A stretch of DNA of 64,000 nt from Schizochytrium sp. TIO01 (GCA_004764695.1 SMSO01000034.1:1653501-1717500); one strand, 5' to 3'. Shown: positions 39,389 through 50,815, numbered from the stretch's first letter. Made by a program: numbers and translations. Notes: generated from the sequence alone by a model not told the origin.

Positions 39389-40380
39389 TGCTGCAGATTT
39401 TCTTGGCAGCAAGCAAACCGAGCTTTGCTGCCTATGACCTTAACTCGGTCAATGCGGCCTGGTTTTCCACGACCTCAACGCCGTCTCCCGCGACGGCGTA
39501 GATGAAGTGGATCAATACCGATCTCGCAACAACTGCAAATGTTGTTGCAGTTACGGTTCTAAACACCCTCGTTCAAGTCCTCCTCAGCTCGTTGTTATTG
39601 ACACTATTGCTCTTGCTCTTGCCGTTGTTGTGTTCGGCCACTGCTACGTTTGAAGTTCTTGGATCCTTTTCTCTCGTGTCGTGGCGACCGACTAGCTAAC
39701 GTTTAGCGCAAACTTGTTACTTCAACCTCTCCGTCTGCCCAAAATGGACTCAGTGAGTGGCTGACCGCTTGGTTGCCTGCGAGAGAGCGTGCAACCAGTA
39801 AACTTTGATTGACTTCTTCCCGTAAGTCAATTGACCGTGTCTCGGTTTGATTTTGTATTAATTTTCAGTCACTATCACGTTCCTGAAGTAGCTCTAGAAC
39901 TGCAGGAAATCTAATGAATTCAATCTATTCTATTTGTTGTGCACACCCCACTAGTCTCGCAGCCGGTCTTGGTCAGTCAAGTGCGGACGCTGCCAGTCTT
40001 TGCCTCTGCCACTGGCCAGCTCTTTGATGCCTGCAGGGTGGTGTCTGTCAAGATCGTCCGGCTGCCAACGCTATGTTTGTAGCACGCCAGCGTCGCGAAA
40101 CCGGTCTCGAGCAGTGTCGTGAATGCAAAAGCGAACCTTGGGGTTTGCTATTGCTAATCAACCCTATAGGGATGAGTTAAGCAGAGGCGGCGGAATCCGC
40201 TGTGCACCAACGACTTCACTTGTGGCTAGCCTGGGGAGGGCCACCAGAGTCCAGCCAGCCGGTCTGCCTCCGTGTCCAAGTTCTGCAAGGCCCTAGTCAG
40301 TCCCGTGCCTCGCGTGGAAGAACGACGACGAGGAAGAGCGTCTTCGACTTGAACGAAACGATGTGCTCAAGGTAACGAGT

Positions 40381-40417
40381 GAATGAATGAATGACTGAAT
40401 GAACGAGTGAATGAATC
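40381..40417. repeat. Degenerate (GAAT)n repeat
   Basis: Runs of GAAT/GAAC/GAGT tetramers near 40381-40417. Confidence 0.7.
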
Positions 40418-40667
40418 AACAAGTCAATGCGCGAGTGCTTCAACTTCGCGTGCGCGTGGCCAACCCGGCGTTCGAGAAGCAGGTTGCTGCCGCCGTCGTC
40501 GACGCCCGATGACCCACTCAGAGGCACCCCGCCTCGAAGCTTGTGGCACGCTCGTTGGCAGAACGTAAATGCGGCGGCGGCTTGGGGCGTGAGCGAAAGA
40601 ATAACAACTTTTAGTTTATTCCAACAAATTGCAATCGCTTTCTCAAATAAATCAGTTGACTGAATAC

Positions 40668-40712
40668 ACAATTTACAATTTACAATTTACAATTTACAGT
40701 TTGCAATTTACA
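40668..40712. repeat. Heptamer repeat (ACAATTT)n
   Basis: About six copies of a 7-base unit ACAATTT, one with substitutions (ACAGTTTG). Confidence 0.85.
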
Positions 40713-40892
40713 ATGTGCGAAGAACCCAGGAACCTCCGCTAAACGACCAAATCGACCTCGCTGCAGATTTCGCGCAGCACGGCAGGCCAGCACGAGACCA
40801 TGCACAGCAGATGGACTCGGCTCGCGCGACTTAAATCAGCGTAGTCAGAACTTGATTTGACGGAAACTAAATCAACAATTAAATAAATCAAC

Positions 40893-40941
40893 AATTAATT
40901 AATTAATTAATTAATTAATTAATTAATTAATTAATTAATTA
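40893..40941. repeat. (AATT)12 self-complementary microsatellite
   Basis: An unbroken run of AATT units about 49 bases long. Every unit is palindromic, so the tract can form hairpins or a cruciform. Confidence 0.9.
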
Positions 40942-41871
40942 AATATAAATAATCAATAAATCTCGAGCCTCGCTCAACAGCTCAAGCAAGCTCCTGCTAC
41001 CCAGTTCTTGCAGCAGGGGCCCGTGCAGTGTCTTCTGTTTCCTTGCCTCGCATAGGGCTCAGCAAAGCCCAGCAAGCTCAGCTCAGCCCAGCTCGCGTCC
41101 CTCTCTCGCAGGAGACAGTCCACGGCATGGGAACGAATAAGCTTTCTTTAGAGAGAATGGGCACAGACAGACCGTCGCACTTTGCAATTTGCGAAGCTCG
41201 CCATTTGCAAAGCTGGCAAGAAGCTCATCGACTCACCGACGGAGACGCTTCTCACGTTGTAGAAGACGCACAACGCGGTAAGCCTGTCTTCAGAACCTCG
41301 CAGTACGGAGTGGGCAAAGTCGGTGAAGCAAGATGAGGCAATCATGAGTTGATGGGGCGCACAAACAAAGAAACAAACAAAGAAACGTCTTCTGCTCCAA
41401 CTTCTTTTTACAAGTTTCTCGTTATTGTTATTATTATTATCATTATTGTTAATTTATTTGTCTATCTGTTTATTAATTAATAATTAAATGAATAAAAAAA
41501 TTGAGTTGAAATAAATAAAGAATAACTAACTAACAAAACAAAAAAGCGGTTCCACACAATCAGACAAACAAAACATTGGAAACACAGCAAACAAAGCTCA
41601 GGCAAGCGAAGCAAGCTCTCCAAGGCCTCGCCTGCAGAGGCTCGAATGGCAAGACACGCAAAGGGCGAGGCCCTCTCCGCTCAAGCAACAAGTCCATTGC
41701 AGCTTCGTGACCGTGGAAACCAAGGAGCAAGAGGAAAACAGACAAGGGTCTTGCATATAGACAGAGGTCGAAACCATCAGAGAAACAAACACACAACACA
41801 CACATACATACACATACAAAGGCAGTGAACTTGAAAGACCCTGAGGAGTGAAAGACCCGGCGCACTGATCG

Positions 41872-41890
41872 CAAACACACACACACACAT
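41872..41890. repeat. (AC)n dinucleotide repeat
   Basis: About nine AC units; a related AC/CATA tract lies at 41786-41820. Confidence 0.8.
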
Positions 41891-44183
41891 AATATCATAC
41901 ACAGACATTCCTTCGAACTCGAAGCTTGTGAGGCAATCAATGGTTTCGTTGGGTTGCCAAGAACAAACAGAGACGCCTTGGATCATGGCATTTTCGCTGT
42001 GCATGGGCGATGCGTGCATGTGCGTGGACGAATAGGAGCCCCGCATAGTTGAAAGGTGACAGGATTATGAGCATCACCGAAGCAGGGTATTGCGCGGTAG
42101 CATCTACGAACTACTTCATTTCTGGCTCAGAATGGAGGGAGTGAGATTGAAAGTCTTTGATTCTGCAAGAGATGACGATACCAACACTGAAAGAGCTTGA
42201 AGATAGGTTAACATAAATAGTTTATTATTATTTTTAAATATATTTTTTAATTATAAAAGTAAAAGAAATAAAAATGAGAGTTGAGTGAAGTGAAGTGAAA
42301 AAGAAAGCTTTCGAAGGCGCGTGCGAGGCATTCTTAGAAATCAAACACACGGGGGCGGAGGCGCTCGTGGGGCGACAACCGACACTAGATAGTCAATGTT
42401 TCACGGACATATATAGTAGACCTATGTGCAATGGCATCCTCTCTCATTCTCGAGGACCTCAGCTCCAATCAAAACAGTGAACAAAACGTAACGGTCACAC
42501 CTCAGCTTCCACAGTGGACAGTTATTTTTGGCCCCCCTTAAATACTAGGGAAGGACACCGTGGGTTGGTCCCCCTTTCCCGTTTCACTTAGAATTTCGCC
42601 AGTTAAATTTGCAGAACTTGCATTTTCTATTGATGACAAAGTGGGGCTATGGCCCAATCGAGGGTTAAAAACTAACCCACGACTCCAAGACAATTCTTAA
42701 TTCATGTCATTGGATAGGCAACGCAAAAGGATGCCTCTGGCGGTGTGGATATCACGATTGGCTACGTGTATGTATATTTTTTGGGGGGGCATTGGAAAGC
42801 CTTGAATGCTCCGAGCTTGTCGTGGATGGTTCCACATTCATTGCATGGCTTTGAAGTGCAATCCCCTCGGCAAATGACCAGTTTACACCACTGGCGGGAA
42901 AAGCTTTAAGTGAGCGCTTGTCTGAGGCCAACGATACATTATGCGGCTGTCTTGATTTTCATCTATTTTGTTAACTTGTAGAGGTCTCCTCAATAGCAGA
43001 CACATGGAAAACACCGTAGTTTTGTTTTCACAGAGCCAAAGTGCAAGCTTGCGTTGAATTTTGGCAGTCCAGAAGGGCGCGCAAGCCAGCCCTTTCGAAA
43101 TTGACTCCTGTGCCAATCAATGCCTCTGTAGACGGCGGAGATATCTGGATTTCCCTCACTTGTCGTGTTTGGAGATTTTGGTTCTTTGGCCATTCCATTT
43201 TCATACCTCCACTTCTTAACAAGGATCTAAATAGTTATAATATATATTTATATACCATTCGGAGGTTGTAAAGTCCTAACATTTTCGACTTCTCTTTCAA
43301 AGGGGAAAGGTAAATCCTGTCCCTCTCAAGCTAGTTCTCTGAAGAGAAAGGTGCGTGGGAATATTAGATACGAGGTCATCTGGTCTTGTATTTGAGTTTG
43401 TAGCAAAGAGGGATGAGAGGGGGAGCAAAATGCAGTTCGTGCACAACTTGCTCGCTATTGCTTGCTTGAAGTTGCTTGCTGGTTGTTCGTTTCGTCATTG
43501 GCTTCGCACCAGCACCAGCATGTCATTTTAGTCTGTGACGAGTCACTAACCAAATCGCGGTGAGCCCAACCGTCGCGAGCCGTGATGCTTGGTGGTCTTG
43601 CTGCAGCGCAAACCTGCTTGCTGGACATGCATGCCTGTATTTACTTATGCATGCATAAATACAGCATGCATAAATCCATACATACATCCATACATAGGTT
43701 GACATAGAAACACATCATCGATCCACACGCCTTACACTTAGAGCTGAATACACACGGACTGTTCATGTTCATGGAGATGACCTTGAATGACATTGCCACG
43801 ATCTTGCAAGTTGTGCGCAACCCGGGCTCCTGCCCGGCGACGCCCAAGCAATCGCGACGCAGCCACCGCAATTGACTTCAACGAAAGAAAAGAGCACCAT
43901 CTTGGGACCCTCCACCACCGCAACGGTGGCCATGGTCCGTCTTAGCCAGCTTGGGCAACGACGTGTTGAGCAGATTATCTAGACAGCTTGGCCGGTGATC
44001 GAAGACGGAGGCGCCATGAACTTTGTTGGCTGCCACTCGTTTCGCTTGAGCAAATGAAGACTTAGTTAGTTTGGCATTGTGGTGGTCGTGGATGGTGACA
44101 GCAGAAGACGAAGCAGAAGGTGAAGAAGCAGCAGAGGATGTAGGAAGCAGAAGAAGTCTTGACCTTCCTGATGCTTGAACAGA

Positions 44184-44276
44184 TACATACATACATACAT
44201 ACATACATACATACATACATACATACATACATACATACATACATACATACATACATAGATACATGCATACATACAT
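44184..44276. repeat. (CATA)n array, about 90 bp
   Basis: About 23 near-perfect tetramers with two substitutions near the right end (TAGATACATGCATA). The reverse strand reads as Met-Tyr-Val-Cys repeats, which explains the open frames there. Confidence 0.92.
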
Positions 44277-44488
44277 TCATTCTCAGCGAGGTTTATGGTG
44301 ATGGAAATTGCAAACCAGGCACCTTGCAAGGTTCTTGGGCGCCACAACTCATGACACAGCCAGTTTAGCGAAACGAGCATCCGCGCGTCATCGCACCATC
44401 CATCGCATCACCGTCGTGACAAACATCGCACTCCTCCGACTTCGCTTCGAGCTCAAGGCTTCTTCATTCAACTGCAATGCCGTGCAGA

Positions 44489-44489
44489 G

Positions 44490-44522
<33 letters not shown>
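44489..44522. repeat. (AATC)8 microsatellite
   Basis: Perfect AATC run of about 34 bases. Confidence 0.9.
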
Positions 44523-44523
<1 letters not shown>

Positions 44524-44632
44524 AGCCTGAGGTTGGTTGTAAAGGAGCCGTGAACCTCCTACAACCCGCTCGCCGCCTTCCCAAAGCCACTTGCACTTCT
44601 ACCCGCTCCCTCCTAGCCCAAACTCTAGCAGT

Positions 44633-44721
44633 CCTGCCGATCGGGCGTATTTTATTAAGCCCTAGCCCATCTGGTAGCAAACCCTATCGTACAGAATCCG
44701 CACAATAAAATACGCGGCAGG
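44633..44721. repeat. Imperfect inverted repeat (12-bp core arms plus 6-bp outer arms)
   Basis: GCGTATTTTATT at 44645-44656 is the exact reverse complement of AATAAAATACGC at 44704-44715. Outside them CCTGCC (44633) pairs with GGCAGG (44716-44721). The spacer is about 47 bases. The left arm carries six extra bases between its two parts. Confidence 0.7.
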
Positions 44722-45133
44722 AGCGCGCAACGCAGCTTGTGCTTCCTCGCCGCGGTGGGCGGCGTTTCGCGCACGGTGCGGGGGAACCCGCAGGAAGATC
44801 CTGGAGCGACCTTAAAGAAGCACCTTAAAGTGGGGAATCTGCGGCTGCCAGATGGAGGCGCTTTTCTTTGAGTGCTCGCGCAGTCGGTCTCCAATTCTGG
44901 ATTAGCTCGCGTTCCTTGGCCGCCTTGGACACGGAAGCTCGCGGAGACTCGTACGGAGATGTAAGTGAGGGAGGCCCGAGAGAGCCCGGGCTCGCAGCGG
45001 GAAAAATGGGGGGCGCGGGGGCTGCTGCCTGCGGCGTGGGAGCTGCGAAAGATGCCGAAGAAGAAGAAGCTAGCTGGCAATAGAAAAGGCGGAGAAGAAC
45101 AAGAAAGCACGGGGTTGTTTGTCACTATGTGTG

Positions 45134-45140
45134 TATAAAA
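45134..45140 (+). promoter_or_regulatory. TATA-like box upstream of the ASADH gene
   Basis: TATAAAA 509 bases before the ASADH ATG. It could serve ASADH if the 5' UTR is long or contains an intron; the link is weak. Confidence 0.25.
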
Positions 45141-45648
45141 GGTGCACCTGGGTAGAGGTGGATGGAGGTGTAGAAACATGGACCTGGCTGTGCGGTCGGA
45201 CGTGGGGCTAGCACGCTTGAATTACATGCGACACGAATGAAGAGCTGACGGAATTGCATGTATTTTATGATTTACTTGCTCGCTGGCTTGTTTGCTTACA
45301 TTAATTATGTCATGGAAATCTTTTGCGTGGTCTTTGCTACCTCATGGTCTGGTGTTGCGAATCCAATGACGATGTGGATGAATGCGTTCTTTTGCTGTGG
45401 ACTTCGGACTCAATCTTGTGACTTCGTGATCTTCTGCCGTGCGATATCACCTGAACTAAAAATCTTGACACTCTATGGATACCGTAAATGAATGGGGATA
45501 ATATGAATATCAATTCTATGGATACGTGGATTATCTCTGTTGGACAACTGAATGGACTTCATGTTCGTGTTTTTGCGCATCCTAAACTGCATTGCACATT
45601 TCATTTGGCTCTCGAATTCACAGCTACCTTCAGTCTAAATCAAAGAAA

Positions 45649-46746
45649 ATGTTCGCCGCTGCCGGTGCCAACCTCGTCCAGGCCTCCAAGGCCGCCGCCC
45701 GCCAGTTCTCCACTGGTGGTGTGAGCAAGAAGCCCGTTGTGGCCATCGCCGGCTCCACCGGTGCCGTCGGCCAGGAGCTCCTCGACCTCATCAAGGAGCG
45801 CAACTTCCCCTTCGCCGACCTTAAGCTCCTCGCTTCCGCCCGCTCTGCCGGCAAGACCCAGGAGTTCATGGGCAAGACCTACACTGTTGAGGAGCTCAAG
45901 GAGGACTCCTTCGAGGGCGTCGACATCGCCTTCTTCTCCGCTGGTGGTGGCCGCTCCAAGCAGTTCGCCCCCGCTGCCGCTAAGTCTGGCGCCGTTGTCA
46001 TTGACAACTCCTCCGCCTACCGCATGGACCCTGAGGTGCCCCTCGTTGTGCCTGAGGTGAACCCCGAGGCTGCCTTCAACAGGCCCAAGGGCATCATCGC
46101 CAACCCCAACTGCTCCACCATCATCATGAACATGGTTGTCTACCCTCTGTACCAGAAGGCTGGCGTTGAGCGCGTTGTCGTCTCCACCTACCAGGCTGCT
46201 TCTGGCGCTGGTGCCGCTGCCATGGAGGAGCTCGAGCAGCAGGCCCGCGACTGGGTTGACAACAAGACCCCTGTGACCCAGGACATCTTCGGACGTCAGT
46301 ACATCTTCAACTTGTTCTCCCACAACTCTGCCATTGACCTCGCCACCGGCTACAACGAGGAGGAGACCAAGATGATCAAGGAGACCAAGAAGATCTTCTC
46401 TGACCCCAACATCAAGGTCACCGCCACCTGCATCCGCGTGCCCGTGCTCCGTGCTCACTGTGAATCTATCAACCTTACCCTCAAGAACAGCCTCTCCGAG
46501 GACGAGGCCCGCGAGATCCTCTCCAAGGCCCCTGGTGTTACCGTTCAGGATGACCGCAAGGCCAACAAGTTCCCCGAGCCCCTCTCCGCTTCCTTCAAGG
46601 ACGACTGCATCGTCGGCCGCATCCGCCACGACGCCAGCCAGCCCGAGGGCAAGGGCCTTGAGCTCTTCGTCGCTGGTGACCAGATCCGCAAGGGTGCCGC
46701 TCTTAACGCCATCCAGATCGCCGAGCTTCTCATGGAGCGCTCTTAA
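45649..46746 (+). CDS. ASD: Aspartate-semialdehyde dehydrogenase, probably organellar
   Basis: 365 residues. It converts L-aspartyl-4-phosphate to aspartate-4-semialdehyde with NADPH, the branch step to lysine, threonine and methionine. The ATG at 45649 gives an N-terminus (MFAAAGANLVQASKAAARQF, then STGG) that looks like a mitochondrial presequence with a cleavage-like end; mature homology begins at KKPVVAIAGSTGAVGQE (nucleotide-binding G35-x2-G38-x2-G41). The catalytic cysteine is C155 in NPNCSTI, and STYQAASGAG is the next active-site strand. The C-terminal half carries the substrate Arg/His region (CIRVPVLRAHCES). Third positions are overwhelmingly C or G, unlike neighbours, consistent with high expression. 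It is closer in look to bacterial/plant ASADH than to fungal enzymes. Confidence 0.95.
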   Translation: MFAAAGANLVQASKAAARQFSTGGVSKKPVVAIAGSTGAVGQELLDLIKERNFPFADLKLLASARSAGKTQEFMGKTYTVEELKEDSFEGVDIAFFSAGGGRSKQFAPAAAKSGAVVIDNSSAYRMDPEVPLVVPEVNPEAAFNRPKGIIANPNCSTIIMNMVVYPLYQKAGVERVVVSTYQAASGAGAAAMEELEQQARDWVDNKTPVTQDIFGRQYIFNLFSHNSAIDLATGYNEEETKMIKETKKIFSDPNIKVTATCIRVPVLRAHCESINLTLKNSLSEDEAREILSKAPGVTVQDDRKANKFPEPLSASFKDDCIVGRIRHDASQPEGKGLELFVAGDQIRKGAALNAIQIAELLMERS

Positions 46747-47809
46747 ATTGAGAACATTACATATTATTATCGCTGCCTGTGAATTTCTTCTTTTTATTAC
46801 CAAATCATGATCATGGTCATGGATACCTTACTTACCACTTGTTTGAAGCATGAGGCTGTTTTCCCCACATAACAGAAGAGCTATGCCGCGGCTTCCTCTT
46901 TCCTTGTATCTATTTCGGAAATGTACTGTAACGAACCCAAAGTGCAGGCCTGTGGGAACACACCTACGATCTAGCTGGATTTTCTGATTGTATTTGTGCC
47001 CAGCTGAAAGTCTCCCCTGACTTCCAACGTTTCTCTCCCAGCCCCAAAATTATACAACAATAAGATATTGAGTCTCCGTTTTCGTCCTGTTATTTTTGAA
47101 TTGATCAATCTCGACAGCAAAACCCTTCTCTCTCATCAAGCAACATAACTCAGAGCCTTGGCGAATCTCATTGAGCAGTTTATCCAAGCGCAATCAAGAT
47201 TTGTTTCTAATCTAAATTTGTGCCCAGGAGAGTGTACCTGCATACATACCTCTAGAGGGTGCGAGGGTATACAAATTAGGGCTTCAGTGAACCCGCAGCC
47301 ATCTGAAACAAGAGTGTCAGCGCCGAGCTGGCGTTTGCTGCCGAGTACAGTGCTGACAAATTTTATTTTTACGTTTTCCTAGAATAAGTTTACCTATTCT
47401 TTTGCAGGAATGAAAATCAGAGAAAGAATGTGAGCTATACTTTAAAAAAAAAATAAGAAATCCAATCGGCAATTAGCTATGCATGATTCGGAGGTGCATA
47501 TGACAGCCGCGGCGTATCAATTGAAAGTGAGATGGTGAAAAAAAACAAAGTTTATGAAAACGTGTTGACAATATACTTATTTCTCCGAGTCAACCTCAAG
47601 GCATAACGATCAACAAGACCACACGAACAATGACAAAAGCGAGCAAAACAAGCATTGTAGCAGTGACATGCCGCTCTATCGTTGTCTTTTGGTGCACGGG
47701 AGGAGGGCCTGTGCCCGTCAGGTAATTCCTTTAGGTATCATGAGCTTGTACGTGTGCTGCTGTAAGGGCAGAGTAGTCCTACTGACCAAAAAGACGAACG
47801 GTAGCAGCA
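46747..47809. other. Convergent 3' interval, ASADH / mitochondrial EF-G2
   Basis: 1.06 kb of AT-rich sequence for both 3' UTRs. No coding frame with family resemblance; short frames only. Confidence 0.55.
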
Positions 47810-50254
47810 TTAAAAGTGGGACACAATCTTGCTCACATGAGAGTCAGGCACCTCAGTGTATCCAGACACTGTAAGAGTAAATGTGCCTTCTCCAGCAGTT
47901 AACGAGCGCAGTACAGTAGAGTATCCGATTAAACCTTCCAAGGGCACAACTGCGGTGATTGCAGACTTTTGCATGTGAATAATAGTCTCAGACTCAGCCT
48001 GGACATCCTTAATCTGGCCACGGCGATCGTTACTAGAGAGATCACCAATGACACTACCAATGTTGTCATCTGGTACAGTAATGATCACATTTGCAACAGG
48101 CTCAAGAAGCATTGTCGAGCCCTTATTGAGGATTTCAGTTACAGCGCGAGAAGCAGCAGCGCGAATTGCTGGAGCCGCAGCTCCAGGCGGGGCTTCACAC
48201 ATCTCTTCTACGATTTCTACCTCAATGCCCTGTACGGGGAAGCCCAAAATGGGGCCTCTTTGAAAAGCATCAAAGATGCCATTACGCAAAGACTTTTCTT
48301 GTTCGATCTTCAGAGTCCACTTTGTCTCGGACCCACCACCAAGGTTACGAAAGTTGATGCGGGACTCTGATTTGTTGAACTCGGTGGATTCAGGAAGTAC
48401 ACGCACGGGGGCATTGATGCCGTCAGGGTGCGGGCGGACACGAAGAGTAACAGACGTTGTTCCTGACTTACCCTCAACATCATCGTCCGTAGCAACATCA
48501 TCGTTCTCGGTGTTCTTGGCCTGTTGGAGCTGAGGAGTGTACTTACCAGTTGCCTCGGTAGACTCACGGAGGGTCTCACGGTAAGCAACGCGGACACGGC
48601 CCAGGTTGCAAGGCACCTTAAAGTCACGCTGGAGCTTTGTTACAGAGATATCGAGATGGAGCTCACCCATGCCATACATGAGGAGCTGGCCAGTCTCGTC
48701 ATCCTGGACCACATGAAGACTAGGGTCATCACGCTGCAGAATTTCAAGAGCATCGAGAAGTTTCTGCTCATCAGAAATAGATTCCAGCTCGATAGCTGCT
48801 GAAAAAACAGGTGGGGGAATCTGAACACCACGAAGAGAGGGGCACTTGGCATTGCTTGAAATTGTATCACCCGTACGAACGCCCTTAAGCCCGCACAAAA
48901 TACCAATGTCACCAGCTGGGATGCTTTCAATCATTTCATAATCATTGGCGTAGGCACGGAGGACACCTTGGACACGCTCGCGCACCGGCAAGGCTGCCTT
49001 AGAAGAGCGGCCTTTACCCTGTCCTACGTTGCTAAGCCCAACGTGCTCTCCATCCTCAATTGCTTGGAGCAGGCTTACGTTGTGGTACTGCTTTTTGTTC
49101 TCCATTTTGCCCTCATACACTCGCACATATGCGAGTGCACCACGGTTCGGGTCGTGTTGTACCTTGAAAACGAGTGCTGTAGAATCTGTTGCTTTACGCT
49201 TCTTCTTAGAGAGGGCGTCTTGCTGTCGGAGTTCATCGGCACCTGCAGATTCCATAGGATTTGGGAGAAAGTCTACAACGGCATCCAAGAGGACCTGTAC
49301 ACCAGTGTTTTTCAGGGCTGTACCACACATGACAGGAATAGCGTTGGTCTCAGATTGACGCAAGCAAATACGGCGAATCGCCTGGCGAATGCTATCATCT
49401 TCAATGCTTGCAACGCCATCCGGGTGTTCCTCAGCTTCGCAGAACACGTCAAAGAAAGTGTCATCAAGGCCAGCCAGACGCTCCGCAAGGGTCTCGCGGC
49501 CCAAAGTTGCCTTTTCTTGAAGCTCCTCTGGAAGGATGTCTAGTTCGTGTGTTTCGTAAGTTTTTGTCTCCTTAGACTGATCCCATACGTGCACCCGCTG
49601 GGCAACGAGGTCCACAACTCCCTTGAAGATATCGTTGTTTTGCTCACCTTTAATAATGTACGGCTGGTGAATTGGCAAAGCCTGCACGCCAAATCGATCC
49701 TCAATCATTTCAACGACGCGGTCCATGTTAGCGCCTTCGCGGTCCATCTTGTTGACGAAGGCAATGCGAGGCACACCGTAACGAGCAGCCTGAACCCAAA
49801 CCGTCTCACTCTGTGCCTGAACGCCAGCAACAGCATCGTAAAGGCAAACTGCGCCGTCGAGAGCACGAACAGCACGCTCCACCTCAACAGTGAAATCAAC
49901 GTGACCCGGGGTGTCAATTAAGTTGAGGATGTGGTTGTTCCACTCGAAACTAGTGGCAGCGCTGTTGATTGTGATTCCGCGCTCACGTTCTTGGTCAAGG
50001 TAATCCATGACAGTATCTCCATCGTGGACCTCACCAATGTGGGTAACTTCACCACTATAGTACAACATGCGTTCGGTGACTGTGGTTTTGCCAGCATCAA
50101 TGTGCGCTAGAATACCAATGTTACGAAGCTTTTCGTGACCAGCTGGAGTTGCTGCAGCTGCGAAGCCTCTTGTCTGAATGCCGAATCGTCCTGCAAGAAT
50201 CTGCGTCTCTGCAGTCGAGGCTCGAGCGAGCGAAGTCGCCAAAAACCGCCTCAT
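47810..50254 (-). CDS. GFM2: Mitochondrial elongation factor G2-like GTPase (ribosome recycling)
   Basis: 814 residues. The N-terminus (MRRFLATSLARAST, then TRGFAAAATP) is a mitochondrial presequence. The GTPase domain has G1 AHIDAGKTT (50-58), the switch II DTPGH (114-118) and NKMD (168-171), preceded by RERGITI. Domains II-V follow, ending with GEGTFTLTVSGY near the C-terminus. EF-G2 works with the mitochondrial recycling factor RRF to split ribosomes after termination and, unlike EF-G1, does not drive translocation. The choice of EF-G2 rests on resemblance around LQRDDPSLHVVQDDETGQLL and on the domain IV region; EF-G1 remains possible. A charged insert near residues 605-635 (around 48360-48520) is unusual. 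Start ATG at 50254. Confidence 0.88.
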   Translation of the reverse strand: MRRFLATSLARASTAETQILAGRFGIQTRGFAAAATPAGHEKLRNIGILAHIDAGKTTVTERMLYYSGEVTHIGEVHDGDTVMDYLDQERERGITINSAATSFEWNNHILNLIDTPGHVDFTVEVERAVRALDGAVCLYDAVAGVQAQSETVWVQAARYGVPRIAFVNKMDREGANMDRVVEMIEDRFGVQALPIHQPYIIKGEQNNDIFKGVVDLVAQRVHVWDQSKETKTYETHELDILPEELQEKATLGRETLAERLAGLDDTFFDVFCEAEEHPDGVASIEDDSIRQAIRRICLRQSETNAIPVMCGTALKNTGVQVLLDAVVDFLPNPMESAGADELRQQDALSKKKRKATDSTALVFKVQHDPNRGALAYVRVYEGKMENKKQYHNVSLLQAIEDGEHVGLSNVGQGKGRSSKAALPVRERVQGVLRAYANDYEMIESIPAGDIGILCGLKGVRTGDTISSNAKCPSLRGVQIPPPVFSAAIELESISDEQKLLDALEILQRDDPSLHVVQDDETGQLLMYGMGELHLDISVTKLQRDFKVPCNLGRVRVAYRETLRESTEATGKYTPQLQQAKNTENDDVATDDDVEGKSGTTSVTLRVRPHPDGINAPVRVLPESTEFNKSESRINFRNLGGGSETKWTLKIEQEKSLRNGIFDAFQRGPILGFPVQGIEVEIVEEMCEAPPGAAAPAIRAAASRAVTEILNKGSTMLLEPVANVIITVPDDNIGSVIGDLSSNDRRGQIKDVQAESETIIHMQKSAITAVVPLEGLIGYSTVLRSLTAGEGTFTLTVSGYTEVPDSHVSKIVSHF

Positions 50255-50815
50255 GTTGCTGGCTCACTATTTGCAAGACTTGCTGCCCCACGACCAAGTT
50301 TTCGAGGCAAGTGCCATGCACCAGCCTGCACCTCAGTTCAGGGTCTGTGGCCCTGGCTGGGCGAGAGTTCTGGCCTTGAAAGGCTACGCTTCAAAGGCAG
50401 CTCGTTCGTTCGCTGCAAGATTCACAGCAGTAGCAGGTCCAATCCTGCCAATCCCATTCCCAGTCTGCTCGCCGGGATCCTCAGCGTTGCTTTCAGCCAG
50501 GTTTCTAGGACCTTGGAGCGTGAACTCCACCAAACTTCTTCTTCGCACTATTCCATTTACTTTCGTGCGTTCATTACCGAGTATTACTACTTAACTAGAC
50601 CTACCTCTTACTATTACATTACATGCTTTACATTCTATTACAATCTTTAAAAACAAAACAAACAAAACAAAACAAAACAAACTTAACAATATCTTTAACG
50701 CTGCTAGGAAAACCAAAAAACTTTTTATTATAAACTATATTTAAAAAAACTTATCGCCCCCATACTTTTAGTAATAAACAAACCTCTGGTGGCCAAGGGC
50801 TTCGCCCTTTTGGTT

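Larger units (their letters stand above)
39389..45648. other. 6.3 kb gene desert rich in microsatellites
   Basis: No convincing gene on either strand; open frames here are short or consist of repeat translations (Tyr-Val-Cys-Met, Thr-Tyr-Ile-His and similar). At least seven distinct simple repeats occur (separate entries for the main ones), plus an inverted repeat at 44633-44721. The right end must hold the ASADH promoter. Confidence 0.6.

Noticed and set aside
43041-43271. Trp/Phe-rich 76-codon frame, partly mirrored by a frame on the other strand
   Set aside because: No conserved pattern and short; located in the gene desert. Could be a decayed element but cannot be supported.
44062-44380. 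Met-Tyr-Val-Cys repeat frames
   Set aside because: These are translations of the (CATA)n microsatellite.
45640-46803. 387-codon open frame on the minus strand across the ASADH gene
   Set aside because: It is the reverse of a gene with extreme C/G third positions, which removes stop codons from the opposite strand. The product is Gly/Val/Leu-rich, without a family, while the plus strand is unmistakable ASADH.
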